Source: Streptomyces sp. ISL-94
GTDB taxonomy: Bacteria; Actinomycetota; Actinomycetes; Streptomycetales; Streptomycetaceae
Assembly (NCBI RefSeq): GCF_018614075.1
Contig: NZ_JAGGOZ010000080.1
Coordinates: 1 to 64,000, forward strand
Direction: 5' to 3'
Length of the DNA stretch: 64,000 nt
Part shown: positions 27,468 to 36,514 of the stretch, piece after piece
How the letters are laid out: each line of letters opens with the position of its first letter
Position numbering within the stretch: the first letter of the stretch is position 1
Program-made: the position numbers and the translations under genes
Notes under the pieces: generated by a model
Database searches by the model: none
Seen by the model: only the letters and a program-made list of their open reading frames with translations
What the model was told of the DNA's origin: nothing

Positions 27468-28193
27468 TCACGCCGCCGTCGACAGGTCCGGGCGCAGCGG
27501 CCAGTGCGGATCCACCGGCTCCGGGGTCCCCTGGCGCGCGAACCACGCCTGGAGCCCGCGCGCCTGTGCCGCGTGCCACACCTGCTGGAGCGTGTGCAGT
27601 TCGGCCGGCGACAGCCGCTCCAGCCGCGCCGCGAACCGGCGCCCCACCGCCCGTACGAGCTCCAGCGAGGCCAGCGCGTCCGCCGCCGCGTCGTGCGCGC
27701 CCTCCAGCTCTATCCCGTAGTGCGCGCAGAGGTCGGTCAGCGTGCGGCGGCCCTTGCGGTACCGGTCCAAGTGCTTGTCCAGCACCCGCGGATCCAGCAC
27801 CGTCAGCGGCCTGTTGTCCAGGTACCGCGACAGCGACGATGCCCGGTGCCGGCGCAACTCCCGGTCCAGCAGCGTCAGGTCGAACGGCGCGTTCATCACC
27901 ACCACCGGCCGGCCCGCCACCTGCTGCTCCCCGAGCGCGCGGGCTATCTCCTCCACCACGGGCGCCGGCCAGCGCCCGTGGCGCTGCAGGTGCTCGTCCG
28001 TGAGGCCGTGCACTTCCGTGGCACCCGGGGGCACCGGGATGCCGGGATTGACCAGCCAGCGGGTGGCGCGGACCCGGCCGCCCGCACACTCCTGCACGAT
28101 GAGCGCGGCGGACACGATCCGGTCCTGCTCGACGTCCACCCCGGTGGTCTCCGTGTCGAATGCGGCCAGCGGGCCCTCGTACCAGCGTGTCAT
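27468..28193 (-). CDS. DnaQ-like 3'-5' exonuclease
   Basis: A 241-residue DEDDh exonuclease. ExoI is AAFDTETTGVD, ExoII lies around VVMNAPFDLTLLDREL and ExoIIIepsilon is GAHDAAADALASLEL with the catalytic His. It resembles the epsilon proofreading subunit family but stands alone; Streptomyces have several such proteins, so a repair or RNA-processing role is also possible. ATG 28193 has GAGGAG six bases upstream. Divergent from the DUF4365 gene. Confidence 0.88.
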   Translation of the reverse strand: MTRWYEGPLAAFDTETTGVDVEQDRIVSAALIVQECAGGRVRATRWLVNPGIPVPPGATEVHGLTDEHLQRHGRWPAPVVEEIARALGEQQVAGRPVVVMNAPFDLTLLDRELRRHRASSLSRYLDNRPLTVLDPRVLDKHLDRYRKGRRTLTDLCAHYGIELEGAHDAAADALASLELVRAVGRRFAARLERLSPAELHTLQQVWHAAQARGLQAWFARQGTPEPVDPHWPLRPDLSTAA

Positions 28194-28414
28194 GGCGAAC
28201 TCCTCGTCCCCGGTCGGCAGATGGGGGTGCACCCGGCAGTGCTGCGCAGAACGTGCCACCCTTGCCCGCATCGGTGATACCCGTGCTGTTTGCCCCGTAC
28301 GCCGTTTGCGGCGAGCCGCGTGCGGAGACAACACTCATGGGGGGCCGTACAGATGACCGGTCGTCACCCCACCCACCACCCACGGCAGAGCCCGGAAGGC
28401 ATGGGGAGCCGGCC

Positions 28415-28993
28415 ATGGCGCTCGCGCAGCCCGAACCGGGCGGGGTGCTGCAGGGGCGGACCGATCCGGGGACCGGACCGCTGCGCGGCACACTCGCCAC
28501 CACCGCCTGTATGGAGACCCTCCAGGTGGGATACCTGCACGCCGTCGCCGCCGCGGCCGGCTGCTCGCTCTCCCAGCCCTTTCCGGACAACGGCATCGAC
28601 TGGCACGTCAGCCACGGCGCCCCCGAGCACGTCGTCGACGACGAGGTGACCATCAAGGTGCAGCTGAAGGCGACCTACCAGATACCGCCCAGGCCGGCCG
28701 GGCCCACCTTCGGCTTCACCCTCGACAACGAGCACCTGGTGAAACTGGCCCGCACCCCCGTCGCCGTGCACAAGATCCTCGTTGTGATGCTCCTCCCGCG
28801 GGAGCGCGACGAGTGGCTCGCCGCCGGGCACGACCGGCTCGACCTGCGGCACTGCTGCTACTGGACCAATCTCGCCGGCACCCCTGTGACCGGCCGGCGC
28901 CGGACCACCGTACGGATCCCGACCGCGCGGATCTTCGACGACCGTGCGCTGTGCGAGATCATGACCCGGGTCGGGTCGGGAGGGACACCCTGA
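28415..28993 (+). CDS. DUF4365 domain protein
   Basis: A 192-residue protein of the DUF4365 family: LATTACMETLQVGYLHAVAAAAG, GIDWHVSHGAPEH, then VTIKVQLKATYQ, where D-[14]-[EV]...Q-x-K resembles the PD-(D/E)xK nuclease core, and LDNEHLVKLAR. Families with this domain are placed among restriction-endonuclease-like folds. GGGGAG at about 28402-28407 supports ATG 28415 over the upstream ATG 28337. Its TGA overlaps the ATG of the next gene by one base, so the two proteins are made in a fixed ratio. Function unknown. Confidence 0.75.
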   Translation: MALAQPEPGGVLQGRTDPGTGPLRGTLATTACMETLQVGYLHAVAAAAGCSLSQPFPDNGIDWHVSHGAPEHVVDDEVTIKVQLKATYQIPPRPAGPTFGFTLDNEHLVKLARTPVAVHKILVVMLLPRERDEWLAAGHDRLDLRHCCYWTNLAGTPVTGRRRTTVRIPTARIFDDRALCEIMTRVGSGGTP

Positions 28994-30198
28994 TGAACTG
29001 GCACCCGCCGCACCTCGAACCGCTCTCGTCCCCGGAGCTCACGCCGGACACGCCCGACCCCGCGCAGGTCGATCCGCAGGTGCTGGGGGCGCTGCTGCAC
29101 CGGCACGGGTGGCTCCGGCGCGGCGGTGCGGCCGGGCGGTACGGGCGCTGGACCCCGCCCAGCCACGCCGGGACCAGCCTGCTCGTCCCCGAGAGCCGCG
29201 GCTTCCCCGACTGCGCCGACCTGCTGGAGGAGGCGCTCACCGCGCTCTCGCGCAGTGCGCTGCCGTCCGCGCGGGAGGTGCTCTACGGGCTGAGCGTGCC
29301 GAGCGACGAGATCCGCTGGGAACGGGAGATCCCGCGGGGACCGTACGGGCTCCGGGGTGACGCGGCGTGGTCGGTGCAGGAACAGCTGCGCTCGGCCGCC
29401 CGGCAGCTGCTGCTGGCCGGGGCCCTCGCCGACCGGGCCAGGGCCGGGTACTACGGCGCCCGGCACCGGGCGCAGGCCGAACGGGCCCTGGAAGGGGTGC
29501 TGGTGGGACCGGCCCCGGGCGGGCGGCGGCTGACGGCGTTCGTACCGGTGGACGGCGGGCGGGGGACTGTGACGCGGCTGCACCAGGCGCTGCACGCGGC
29601 CCGCGAGGCCGTGGACTACCGGCGGGCCACGGGAGGCATGGAGGCCTTCGACGCCGCCGTGCAGGCCGGGGTCAGCCGGGAGCTCGCCCATGCCCTGATC
29701 GCGCTGGTGCGGGGCTCGGAGGGGGCCAGGATCGCCCTGGCCTGGGCGCCCGCGGCGGGGGTCCCGGCGGGGTGCGCGGCCCGGCCCGAGCCGGTGGAGT
29801 TCTCGCCGGGCGACCTCCCGGTGCTGCGGGAGGCCGCCGCCCGCTATACGCGGGACGAGCCGGCCGTGCCCGTCCGGATCGCGGGCGCGGTGGTCCGGAT
29901 GCGCCGCTCGGCGGCGGGCGGTGGTGGCACGGTCCGGGTCCGCGTCCTGGCCGGGGCGGAGGTCCCGTACGTCCGGGCCGCGCTCGACGAGGAGGCGTAC
30001 CGGGTGGCGGTGCACGCCCACCTGGCGGGACTGCCGATCCGGCTCAGCGGACGGTTGCAGCGGAGGGGCGGCTTCCGGCGGCTCGCCGCTGCCACGGACG
30101 TGACGCCCGTCCCGCTGGACGAGGTCGAGCGGGACCGGCTGATGAAGTCGCTGGACGAGGCGTTCGATCCGGCGGATGTGCTGCCGTCGGACGACTGA
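28993..30198 (+). CDS. Conserved protein of unknown function, partner of DUF4365
   Basis: A 401-residue soluble protein. The N-terminus is LEPLSSPELTPDTPD, followed by a short RHGWLRRGGAAGRYGRWTPP segment; the C-terminal 120 residues (VRIAGAVVRMRRSAAGGGG to LPIRLSGRLQRRGGFRRLA) look like an OB-fold or similar beta domain. No catalytic motif recognised. Translationally coupled to the DUF4365 gene (TGATG overlap), so they should act together. Nothing in the composition suggests recent transfer. Confidence 0.75.
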   Translation: MNWHPPHLEPLSSPELTPDTPDPAQVDPQVLGALLHRHGWLRRGGAAGRYGRWTPPSHAGTSLLVPESRGFPDCADLLEEALTALSRSALPSAREVLYGLSVPSDEIRWEREIPRGPYGLRGDAAWSVQEQLRSAARQLLLAGALADRARAGYYGARHRAQAERALEGVLVGPAPGGRRLTAFVPVDGGRGTVTRLHQALHAAREAVDYRRATGGMEAFDAAVQAGVSRELAHALIALVRGSEGARIALAWAPAAGVPAGCAARPEPVEFSPGDLPVLREAAARYTRDEPAVPVRIAGAVVRMRRSAAGGGGTVRVRVLAGAEVPYVRAALDEEAYRVAVHAHLAGLPIRLSGRLQRRGGFRRLAAATDVTPVPLDEVERDRLMKSLDEAFDPADVLPSDD

Positions 30199-30519
30199 GC
30201 AGTAGCGGCAGATGGGGTCGAGGGTGGCCGGCGTCGGTGGTGATGCCGGCGTGGCGGGATAGCAGCCGCCCCCCATGTCGTGGTGTTCTCGCCGGCGCAA
30301 ATCCTGCACGAGGAAAACGAGTTGTGATTTCGCTTCCCGAGTGCGGCACGCTCAGACCCAGGCCAGCCGTGTCCATGCCAACTGTAGGTGACGGTGCACA
30401 GGTACTCAACGATGTGTGTGGAAGGGCGGGCCTACCTGGCGGTCGCGGCCCGGCTGGGCGTGAACCGGGGCATCGTCGCCGTCGTGGGGCTCCCCGGCCC
30501 GCGTGCTGCGGATCTGGCC
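30199..30519. other. Gene-free stretch
   Basis: Short frames are present on both strands, but none has a start with a ribosome site or a recognisable product. It may contain decayed coding material. Its right end (from about 30518) is a copy of the CAAACGCCGGCGGGGCT repeat module that forms the end of the next gene. Confidence 0.4.
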
Positions 30520-30999
30520 TCAAACGCCGGCGGGGCTGAAAGCGAAGGACGCCATGCGCAGGCCCGGGGCGGGGAAGAAGTCTTCGCCGCGGACGAAGCC
30601 CAGGCGCTCGTAGAGGCCCACCGCAGGGGCATTGGCGGCGCCTGTGGTGACCTCGACCGGGCGGTCCGGGAAGAGCTCGGTCAGCGCGTGGCGCAGCAGC
30701 AGGGAGGCGATGCCCCGGCGGAACCAGGCCGGGGCCACGCAGAGCCGGTCGATGCAGACGGCGCCGTCGGCCTCCTCCGCCCAGGCCAGGAAACCGGCGA
30801 GCTCCCCGCCCTCGGAGACGGCGCCCACCCAGTTCAGGGCATGCGCTCGCATCTCGGCGAGGCTTTCGCGCAGCGCGGGGATGCCGTCGAAGCCGATCAG
30901 CTCCGCCTCCACCGCATAGGAGTCCCGCCCGATCCGGTACACGGCGGCCGCGGTGGCCTCGTCGGCCAGGTCCAGCGGACGGATCTGCGGGCTCGGCAT
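30520..30999 (-). CDS. GNAT family N-acetyltransferase
   Basis: A 159-residue GNAT enzyme: DRLCVAPAWFRRGIASLLLRHAL is the acetyl-CoA loop and NAPAVGLYERLGF the final strand-helix. GGAGGG sits just ahead of the ATG at 30999. The last codons S-P-A-G-V-stop are encoded by a copy of the interspersed repeat AGCCCCGCCGGCGTTTGA, so the repeat provides the C-terminus and stop codon. Substrate unknown. Confidence 0.82.
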   Translation of the reverse strand: MPSPQIRPLDLADEATAAAVYRIGRDSYAVEAELIGFDGIPALRESLAEMRAHALNWVGAVSEGGELAGFLAWAEEADGAVCIDRLCVAPAWFRRGIASLLLRHALTELFPDRPVEVTTGAANAPAVGLYERLGFVRGEDFFPAPGLRMASFAFSPAGV

Positions 31000-31056
31000 A
31001 CGGGTCCCTCCGGGAGAGTCGGGTGGTCGGCCCACGTTACCGAGCTTCGGATGGGG

Positions 31057-31340
31057 CGGGGGCACTCCGGAATGTCCCCGCAGGCCGACCGAACCCATCG
31101 CCGGGCAACCAGCCGGTCCGGCTCAGGGTTCGCGAACCGAGGAGACGTCCCGGAGTGCCCCCGCGCCCCCGCCCAGCCCGCGCCTGCGGCCGGAGCCGGG
31201 GGCCGGCCCAGAGCCCCTTAGGCCGAGGCAGCTCTGAACCGAGGAGACGTCCCGGAGTGCCCCCGCGCCCCGGCCCAGCCCGCGCCTGAAGCCGGAGCCG
31301 GGGGCCGGCCCAGAGCCCCTTACTTAGGCCGAGGCGGCTC
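31057..31340. repeat. Direct and inverted copies of the GAGGAGACGTCCCGGAG repeat module
   Basis: Two direct copies of a roughly 100-bp unit (31134-31234 and 31236-31340) start with GAACCGAGGAGACGTCC and end in AGGCCGAGGC. They differ by a CTTA insertion and a few bases. An inverted copy of the CACTCCGG part lies at 31057-31071. The whole 601-base gap between the acetyltransferase and thrS (31000-31600) has no gene; from 31361 to 31500 it is an almost pure GC stretch. Confidence 0.8.
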
Positions 31341-31600
31341 GGTTCCGGACCGCGCAGGGGCGAGGAACGCCGCCCGCCGGCCGGGCGGGCCCGGGGCCAC
31401 CCGGGGCGCCGGGCGGTGCGGCCGGCCGGCCGGGGTCACCGCGGGGGCGTCCCCGGCGCCGTGGCGGCGCCGGCCCAGCCGGGCGCGGCGGGGCCGGGGT
31501 CCGGGCGCCACCGGTAACCGTTTAGCGGCTCAGCCACTCCGCTCGGTACGATTCAGGCGCGCAGTGTTCGCTCGCGCACCCCCTGAGTCAGGAGAGACCG

Positions 31601-33577
31601 GTGTCAGACGTCCGTGTGATCATCCAACGCGATTCCGAGCGGGACGAGCGCGTGGTGGCCACGGGCACTACGGCGGCGGAGCTGTTCGCCGGTGAGCGCA
31701 CCATCGTCGCCGCGCGCATCGCGGGCGAGCTCAAGGACCTCGCGTACGAGGTGAAGGACGGCGAGACCGTCGAGCCGGTGGAGATCTCCTCCGAGGACGG
31801 CCTGAACATCCTGCGCCACTCGACCGCGCACGTCATGGCCCAGGCCGTGCAGGAGCTCTTCCCCGAGGCGAAGCTGGGCATCGGCCCGCCGGTCCAGAAC
31901 GGCTTCTACTACGACTTCGACGTCGCGAAGCCCTTCACCCCCGAGGACCTCAAGGTCATCGAGAAGCGCATGCAGGAGATCCAGAAGCGGGGGCAGAAGT
32001 TCGCCCGCCGCGTGGTCACCGACGAGGCGGCGCGCGAGGAGCTCGCGGACGAGCCGTACAAGCTGGAGCTCATCGGCATCAAGGGCTCCGCGTCGACCGA
32101 CGACGGCGCGAACGTCGAGGTGGGCGGCGGCGAGCTGACCATCTACGACAACCTCGACGCGAAGACCGGCGAGCTGTGCTGGAAGGACCTCTGCCGCGGC
32201 CCCCACCTGCCGACCACCCGCAACATCCCGGCCTTCAAGCTCATGCGCAACGCGGCCGCCTACTGGCGCGGCAGCGAGAAGAACCCGATGCTCCAGCGCA
32301 TCTACGGCACCGCGTGGCCGTCGAAGGAGGAGCTGAAGGCGCACCTCGACTTCCTCGCCGAGGCCGAGAAGCGCGACCACCGCAAGCTCGGCAACGAGCT
32401 GGACCTCTTCTCCATCCCGGACGAGATCGGCTCCGGCCTCGCCGTCTTCCACCCCCGCGGCGGCATCATCCGCCGGGTCATGGAGGACTACTCGCGCCGC
32501 CGGCACGAGGAGGAGGGCTACGAGTTCGTCTACTCCCCGCACGCCACCAAGGGCGCCCTCTTCGAGAAGAGCGGCCACCTGGACTGGTATGCGGAGGGCA
32601 TGTACCCCCCCATGCAGCTCGACGGTGGTACCGACTACTACCTCAAGCCCATGAACTGCCCGATGCACAACCTGATCTTCGACGCGCGCGGCCGCTCCTA
32701 CCGCGAACTGCCGCTGCGCCTCTTCGAGTTCGGCACCGTGTACCGGTACGAGAAGTCGGGCGTCGTGCACGGCCTGACCCGCGCCCGGGGTTTCACCCAG
32801 GACGACGCGCACATCTACTGCACCCGTGAGCAGATGGCGGAGGAGCTCGACCGCACGCTCACCTTCGTGCTGAACCTGCTGCGCGACTACGGTCTGACCG
32901 ACTTCTACCTGGAGCTGTCCACCAAGGACCCGGAGAAGTTCGTCGGCTCGGACGAGGTCTGGGAAGAGGCGACCGCGGTCCTCCAGCAGGTCGCCGAGAA
33001 GCAGGGCCTCCCGCTGACCCCCGACCCGGGCGGCGCGGCCTTCTACGGCCCGAAGATCTCCGTGCAGGCGCGCGACGCCATCGGCCGCACCTGGCAGATG
33101 TCGACCGTCCAGCTCGACTTCAACCTGCCGGAGCGCTTCAACCTGGAGTACACCGCGCCGGACGGCTCCCGCCAGCGGCCGGTCATGATCCACCGCGCGC
33201 TGTTCGGCTCGATCGAGCGGTTCTTCGCCGTGCTGCTGGAGCACTACGCGGGCGCCATGCCGCCGTGGCTGGCCCCGGTCCAGGCGGTCGGCATCCCGAT
33301 CGGCGACGGGCACGTGGAATACCTCCAGGAGTTCGCCGCCGAGGCGAAGAAGCAGGGCCTGCGGGTCGAGGTGGACGCCTCCTCCGACCGCATGCAGAAG
33401 AAGATCAGGAACCACCAGAAGCTCAAGGTCCCGTTCATGATCATCGTCGGTGACGAGGACATGGCCGCGGGCACCGTCTCCTTCCGCTACCGCGACGGTT
33501 CGCAGGAGAACGGCATCGCCAAGGACGAGGCGCTGGCCAAGCTGGCCAAGGTCGTCGCGGACCGCGTCCAGGTCTGA
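31601..33577 (+). CDS. thrS: Threonine-tRNA ligase
   Basis: A 658-residue class II synthetase. Residues 1-62 are the TGS domain, residues about 65-240 the editing domain (HSTAHVMAQAVQELFPE with the zinc-like HxxxH), then the catalytic core with LKPMNCPMHN, motif 2 around HGLTRARGFTQDDAH and motif 3 GSIERFFAVLLEH, and an anticodon-binding domain from about 550. GTG 31601 follows AGGAGA at 31590. A TACGAT -10-like box lies at 31547-31552. No T-box leader was seen. Followed by the palindromic terminator at 33600. Confidence 0.96.
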   Translation: MSDVRVIIQRDSERDERVVATGTTAAELFAGERTIVAARIAGELKDLAYEVKDGETVEPVEISSEDGLNILRHSTAHVMAQAVQELFPEAKLGIGPPVQNGFYYDFDVAKPFTPEDLKVIEKRMQEIQKRGQKFARRVVTDEAAREELADEPYKLELIGIKGSASTDDGANVEVGGGELTIYDNLDAKTGELCWKDLCRGPHLPTTRNIPAFKLMRNAAAYWRGSEKNPMLQRIYGTAWPSKEELKAHLDFLAEAEKRDHRKLGNELDLFSIPDEIGSGLAVFHPRGGIIRRVMEDYSRRRHEEEGYEFVYSPHATKGALFEKSGHLDWYAEGMYPPMQLDGGTDYYLKPMNCPMHNLIFDARGRSYRELPLRLFEFGTVYRYEKSGVVHGLTRARGFTQDDAHIYCTREQMAEELDRTLTFVLNLLRDYGLTDFYLELSTKDPEKFVGSDEVWEEATAVLQQVAEKQGLPLTPDPGGAAFYGPKISVQARDAIGRTWQMSTVQLDFNLPERFNLEYTAPDGSRQRPVMIHRALFGSIERFFAVLLEHYAGAMPPWLAPVQAVGIPIGDGHVEYLQEFAAEAKKQGLRVEVDASSDRMQKKIRNHQKLKVPFMIIVGDEDMAAGTVSFRYRDGSQENGIAKDEALAKLAKVVADRVQV

Positions 33578-33599
33578 TCCGCGGCCGGTCCCTACGACG

Positions 33600-33633
33600 A
33601 GGCCCCCGGGAAGTGATCACTTCCCGGGGGCCT
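33600..33633. terminator. Palindromic terminator after thrS
   Basis: A perfect 34-base palindrome (17 + 17 bases, no unpaired loop by sequence) 23 bases after the thrS stop. Confidence 0.85.
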
Positions 33634-33670
33634 TCCTCGTACGGACCGGCAAGGTCATATGCTTGCCGCC

Positions 33671-34219
33671 ATGACGACTGAGCCGGAGCAGCAGATCGGT
33701 GTGGGCACGCAGGACGCGTTCCAGCGTCTGTGGACGCCCCACCGGATGGCCTACATCCAGGGGGAGAACAAGCCGACCGGCCCGGAGGCCGGGGACGGCT
33801 GTCCCTTCTGCGGGATTCCGGAGATGTCGGACCAGGACGGCCTGATCGTCGCCCGGGGCAAGCACGTCTACGCCGTGCTCAACCTGTACCCCTACAACGG
33901 CGGTCACCTGATGGTCGTCCCGTACCGGCACGTCGCCGACTACACGGAGCTCGACGGCCCGGAGACGGCCGAGCTCGCCGACCTCACCAAGCGGGCCATG
34001 GCCGCGCTGCGCAAGGCGTCCGGGGCGCACGGCTTCAACATCGGCATGAACCAGGGCGCGGCCGCCGGCGCGGGCATCGCCGCGCACCTGCACCAGCACA
34101 TCGTGCCCCGCTGGGGCGGGGACACGAACTTCATGCCGGTCGTCGGCCACACCAAGGTGCTGCCGCAACTACTCGCGGACACCCGGCAGATGCTCGCCGA
34201 CGCCTGGCCCCACGACTGA
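33671..34219 (+). CDS. HIT-family nucleotide hydrolase
   Basis: A 182-residue protein with the histidine triad HLHQHIVPRWGGD and the upstream NLYPYNGGHLMVVPYRHV. A CPFC pair at about residues 42-45 may bind zinc as in some family members. Actinobacterial relatives are AP4A phosphorylase/hydrolase-like. ATG 33671 is chosen, with ATG 33659 four codons upstream as an alternative; the latter has AAGG in front. It is the first gene after thrS and ahead of the PI operon in the conserved order. Confidence 0.85.
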   Translation: MTTEPEQQIGVGTQDAFQRLWTPHRMAYIQGENKPTGPEAGDGCPFCGIPEMSDQDGLIVARGKHVYAVLNLYPYNGGHLMVVPYRHVADYTELDGPETAELADLTKRAMAALRKASGAHGFNIGMNQGAAAGAGIAAHLHQHIVPRWGGDTNFMPVVGHTKVLPQLLADTRQMLADAWPHD

Positions 34220-34275
34220 CCCGAACGGGACGGCCGGCTACGGACTGCCGGCTACGGGACGACGCGATGACCGCG

Positions 34276-34677
34276 CTATGCGGCGCGGCTCTCGCGCCAG
34301 ATCCGCAGTTCTTCCTCGACGTCGAACTCCGTCAGGTTGAGGGGCGGGCCCGCCGGGGGCATGCGCAGAGCCGCACCGATCTTCTCGTTGATCTCCGTGA
34401 GGATGGCCCGCGCCTGACGCTCGGAGCGGGCCGCCCGGGCCGCCTCCCGCGCGTCCTCGGCCTCCTTGCGCAGCGCGAGCGCCGGGGGCAGGGCGGAGAA
34501 CCCCTCGCGGTGCATCTTGCCCTTGATCCACCACAGCTCGTCGTACGGGGCGTCGAGCGAGGCCAGCGGCTTGCCCCAGCCCGGCAGGTTCTCGAAGTCG
34601 CCTCGGTCGGCGGCCTCCCGGATCTGCCGGTCCACCCAGGACTCGATGTCCACACCAGGCGGTTTGCGCTCGGTCAT
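34276..34677 (-). CDS. DUF1992 (DnaJ homologue C28-like) protein
   Basis: A 133-residue protein with the DUF1992 pattern: DRQIREAADRGDFENLPGWGKPL, then DELWWIKGKMHREG. Helical, cytosolic, function unknown; eukaryotic DNAJC28 has the same domain. GGGAGGA directly precedes the ATG at 34677. Convergent with the HIT gene and 31 bases downstream of the membrane gene at 34709, with which it may be transcribed. Confidence 0.85.
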   Translation of the reverse strand: MTERKPPGVDIESWVDRQIREAADRGDFENLPGWGKPLASLDAPYDELWWIKGKMHREGFSALPPALALRKEAEDAREAARAARSERQARAILTEINEKIGAALRMPPAGPPLNLTEFDVEEELRIWRESRAA

Positions 34678-34708
34678 CGTTCCTCCCTCGGGGATCACCC
34701 CAGCCTAC

Positions 34709-36388
34709 CTACGCGTCGTAGACGTCCGCCTTGCGCGGCGCCGGCTCCTGGATCAGGCCGCTCACGATCGAGGAGCGGTTCGTGAAGCGCTCCGTGTCGA
34801 CGCCGTTCTCCTCCAGCACCCTGAAGGTGGCGGCGTGCACCGCGCGCAGGACCGGTGCCACGGTGCGCAGCGCGTCGTCCGCCATGAAGCGGTGGCGCCA
34901 CATCGAGCCGGCCCACACGTGGCGGAGGCCGAAGGGCTCGGGCAGGACCAGTTTGCCGCCGAGGTAGTCGAGCAGCGGCGGATACCAGGTCAGCGGGGCC
35001 CGCACGGCGAGGCGTACCACCTCTTCGGCGGTCACCAGCGGCAGCGGGCGCTCCACGGTCTCCCAGAAGCGGATGCTCTTGGGCACCTCCACCACCGGGG
35101 CCGCGGACTTGGTGCTGAAGAGGGCGTGTACGGGGCCCAGGGCGTGCGCGGTGACGTCCACGCGCAGCGTCGTGTAGAGCACGGTGACCGTGACCAGCAT
35201 GTTGATGACGAGCTGGCCGTCCCACAGCGGGTACTGGATGCCCAGGTAGTGCCGGTTGCCGGCGCTGAACTGCTGCTCGTTGCAGATCCGGGTGATCTCG
35301 TGGGGCTTGATCAGGAAGTTGTCGGTGTTCTCGCCGGTGGGGCGGGCCACCTCGGCGGCGCCCTCGCCGATCGGGGTGACGATCCAGTGCTGTATGGCGG
35401 CCGTCGGGAAGCCGCCGGTGTGCAGGGGGCCGCGCTCCAGCTTGCGGAGCTCGGTGTCGATCGCGCGTATGACGTCCCAGCTGCGGAAGGGGTGGATCTC
35501 GGCGATCTCGGACGTGGGCGTGAGTTCCTCGGCCATCTGCCAGCTGCCCCAGCGGGTGCCCATGCCGAGTATGCCCTTGGGGCCCGCGTAGAAGACGTGG
35601 TTGCTGCGGTTTTCCGCGGTCAGTTTGGCGAGCTGGATGCGCAGGTCCTCACGGGCCTTCTCGTCGGGGTTGCCCGGCACGGCCTCGGGGATCTTGGCCC
35701 CGATGCCGTCACCGGCCAGCAGCCCGTCCCAGCGGGCGCGCATATCGGCGGCGGTGGCCTCGCACAGGCGGCGGGCGAGCAGCCAGCCCAGGGCCGGGGC
35801 GATGACCATGCCGCGCAGGTAGAGGCCGAGGAAGCCGGTGAACGGCAGCTTGAACATCAGGACGGCCACCACGGCGGCGACGCCGACCAGGAGCGCGGTG
35901 CCGATCCAGGACGTGCGCTTGTTGGTTCCGGACGCCAGGCTCTTGCGGAGCTGGAACAGGCCCAGCCACAGGAGCAGCCCGGGCAGGAACAGCACGCCGC
36001 AGACGAGCATGATCAGGCGGAGCCTGGCGTCGCGCTCCTTGCGGATGCGGGAGGCGGCCAGGCAGTGCTCGACGACGGTCTGCGGGTCGGCGCCGAAGGA
36101 CTGGATGAGCGGCTTGCGGCCGGCGCCGAGGGTACGGACCTCGACGGCACGGCAGAAGGCCTCGCCGAGGTTGGGTTCGAGGAGGGAGATCTTGCCGGGT
36201 TTGACCGTGGCCGGGTGGTTCTCGCTGTTGGCGCCGACTATTGCTTCCAGCTTGGTGTCTTTGCCGCCGTCGCGGTACGCCGCGGAGGCGAGGGCGTTGG
36301 TCGCCGCCGTCTGCCCCCCGCCCCCCTGGAGGGGAATCTGCGCTCCGGGCCTGAAGTCGAATCCGTCGTCCGCCACCGCTGCCCCCAT
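34709..36388 (-). CDS. Conserved membrane protein, unknown function
   Basis: A 559-residue protein. Residues 1-115 are soluble and Gly/Ala-rich, three membrane helices follow in about residues 125-205 (LIMLVCGVLFLPGLLLWLGL, IGTALLVGVAAVVAVLMF, YLRGMVIAPALGWLLA), then a cytosolic domain to about 395, one further helix (LVINMLVTVTVLYTTLRV) and a soluble end. ATG 36388 is used, but a GTG at 36376 has GGGGG at ideal spacing and may be the true start. No family recognised. Confidence 0.75.
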   Translation of the reverse strand: MGAAVADDGFDFRPGAQIPLQGGGGQTAATNALASAAYRDGGKDTKLEAIVGANSENHPATVKPGKISLLEPNLGEAFCRAVEVRTLGAGRKPLIQSFGADPQTVVEHCLAASRIRKERDARLRLIMLVCGVLFLPGLLLWLGLFQLRKSLASGTNKRTSWIGTALLVGVAAVVAVLMFKLPFTGFLGLYLRGMVIAPALGWLLARRLCEATAADMRARWDGLLAGDGIGAKIPEAVPGNPDEKAREDLRIQLAKLTAENRSNHVFYAGPKGILGMGTRWGSWQMAEELTPTSEIAEIHPFRSWDVIRAIDTELRKLERGPLHTGGFPTAAIQHWIVTPIGEGAAEVARPTGENTDNFLIKPHEITRICNEQQFSAGNRHYLGIQYPLWDGQLVINMLVTVTVLYTTLRVDVTAHALGPVHALFSTKSAAPVVEVPKSIRFWETVERPLPLVTAEEVVRLAVRAPLTWYPPLLDYLGGKLVLPEPFGLRHVWAGSMWRHRFMADDALRTVAPVLRAVHAATFRVLEENGVDTERFTNRSSIVSGLIQEPAPRKADVYDA

Positions 36389-36514
36389 CGCTGTGCGTTC
36401 GTGCTCTTTGGTGCGCCGACGAGCCTATCGGCGGATCTCGCCCCATGGGTCATGGGACAGGGAAATGCCGCCCACCGCAAGCAGGTTGGGTGGGCGGCCG
36501 ATCCGGTGCTATGT

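Noticed and set aside
30388..30540. Short plus-strand frame starting at 30388
   Set aside because: No ribosome site, no recognisable product, and it runs on through the antisense of the acetyltransferase.
31500..31600. T-box leader of thrS
   Set aside because: No AGGGTGGNACCGCG-like segment is present in the 100 bases before thrS.
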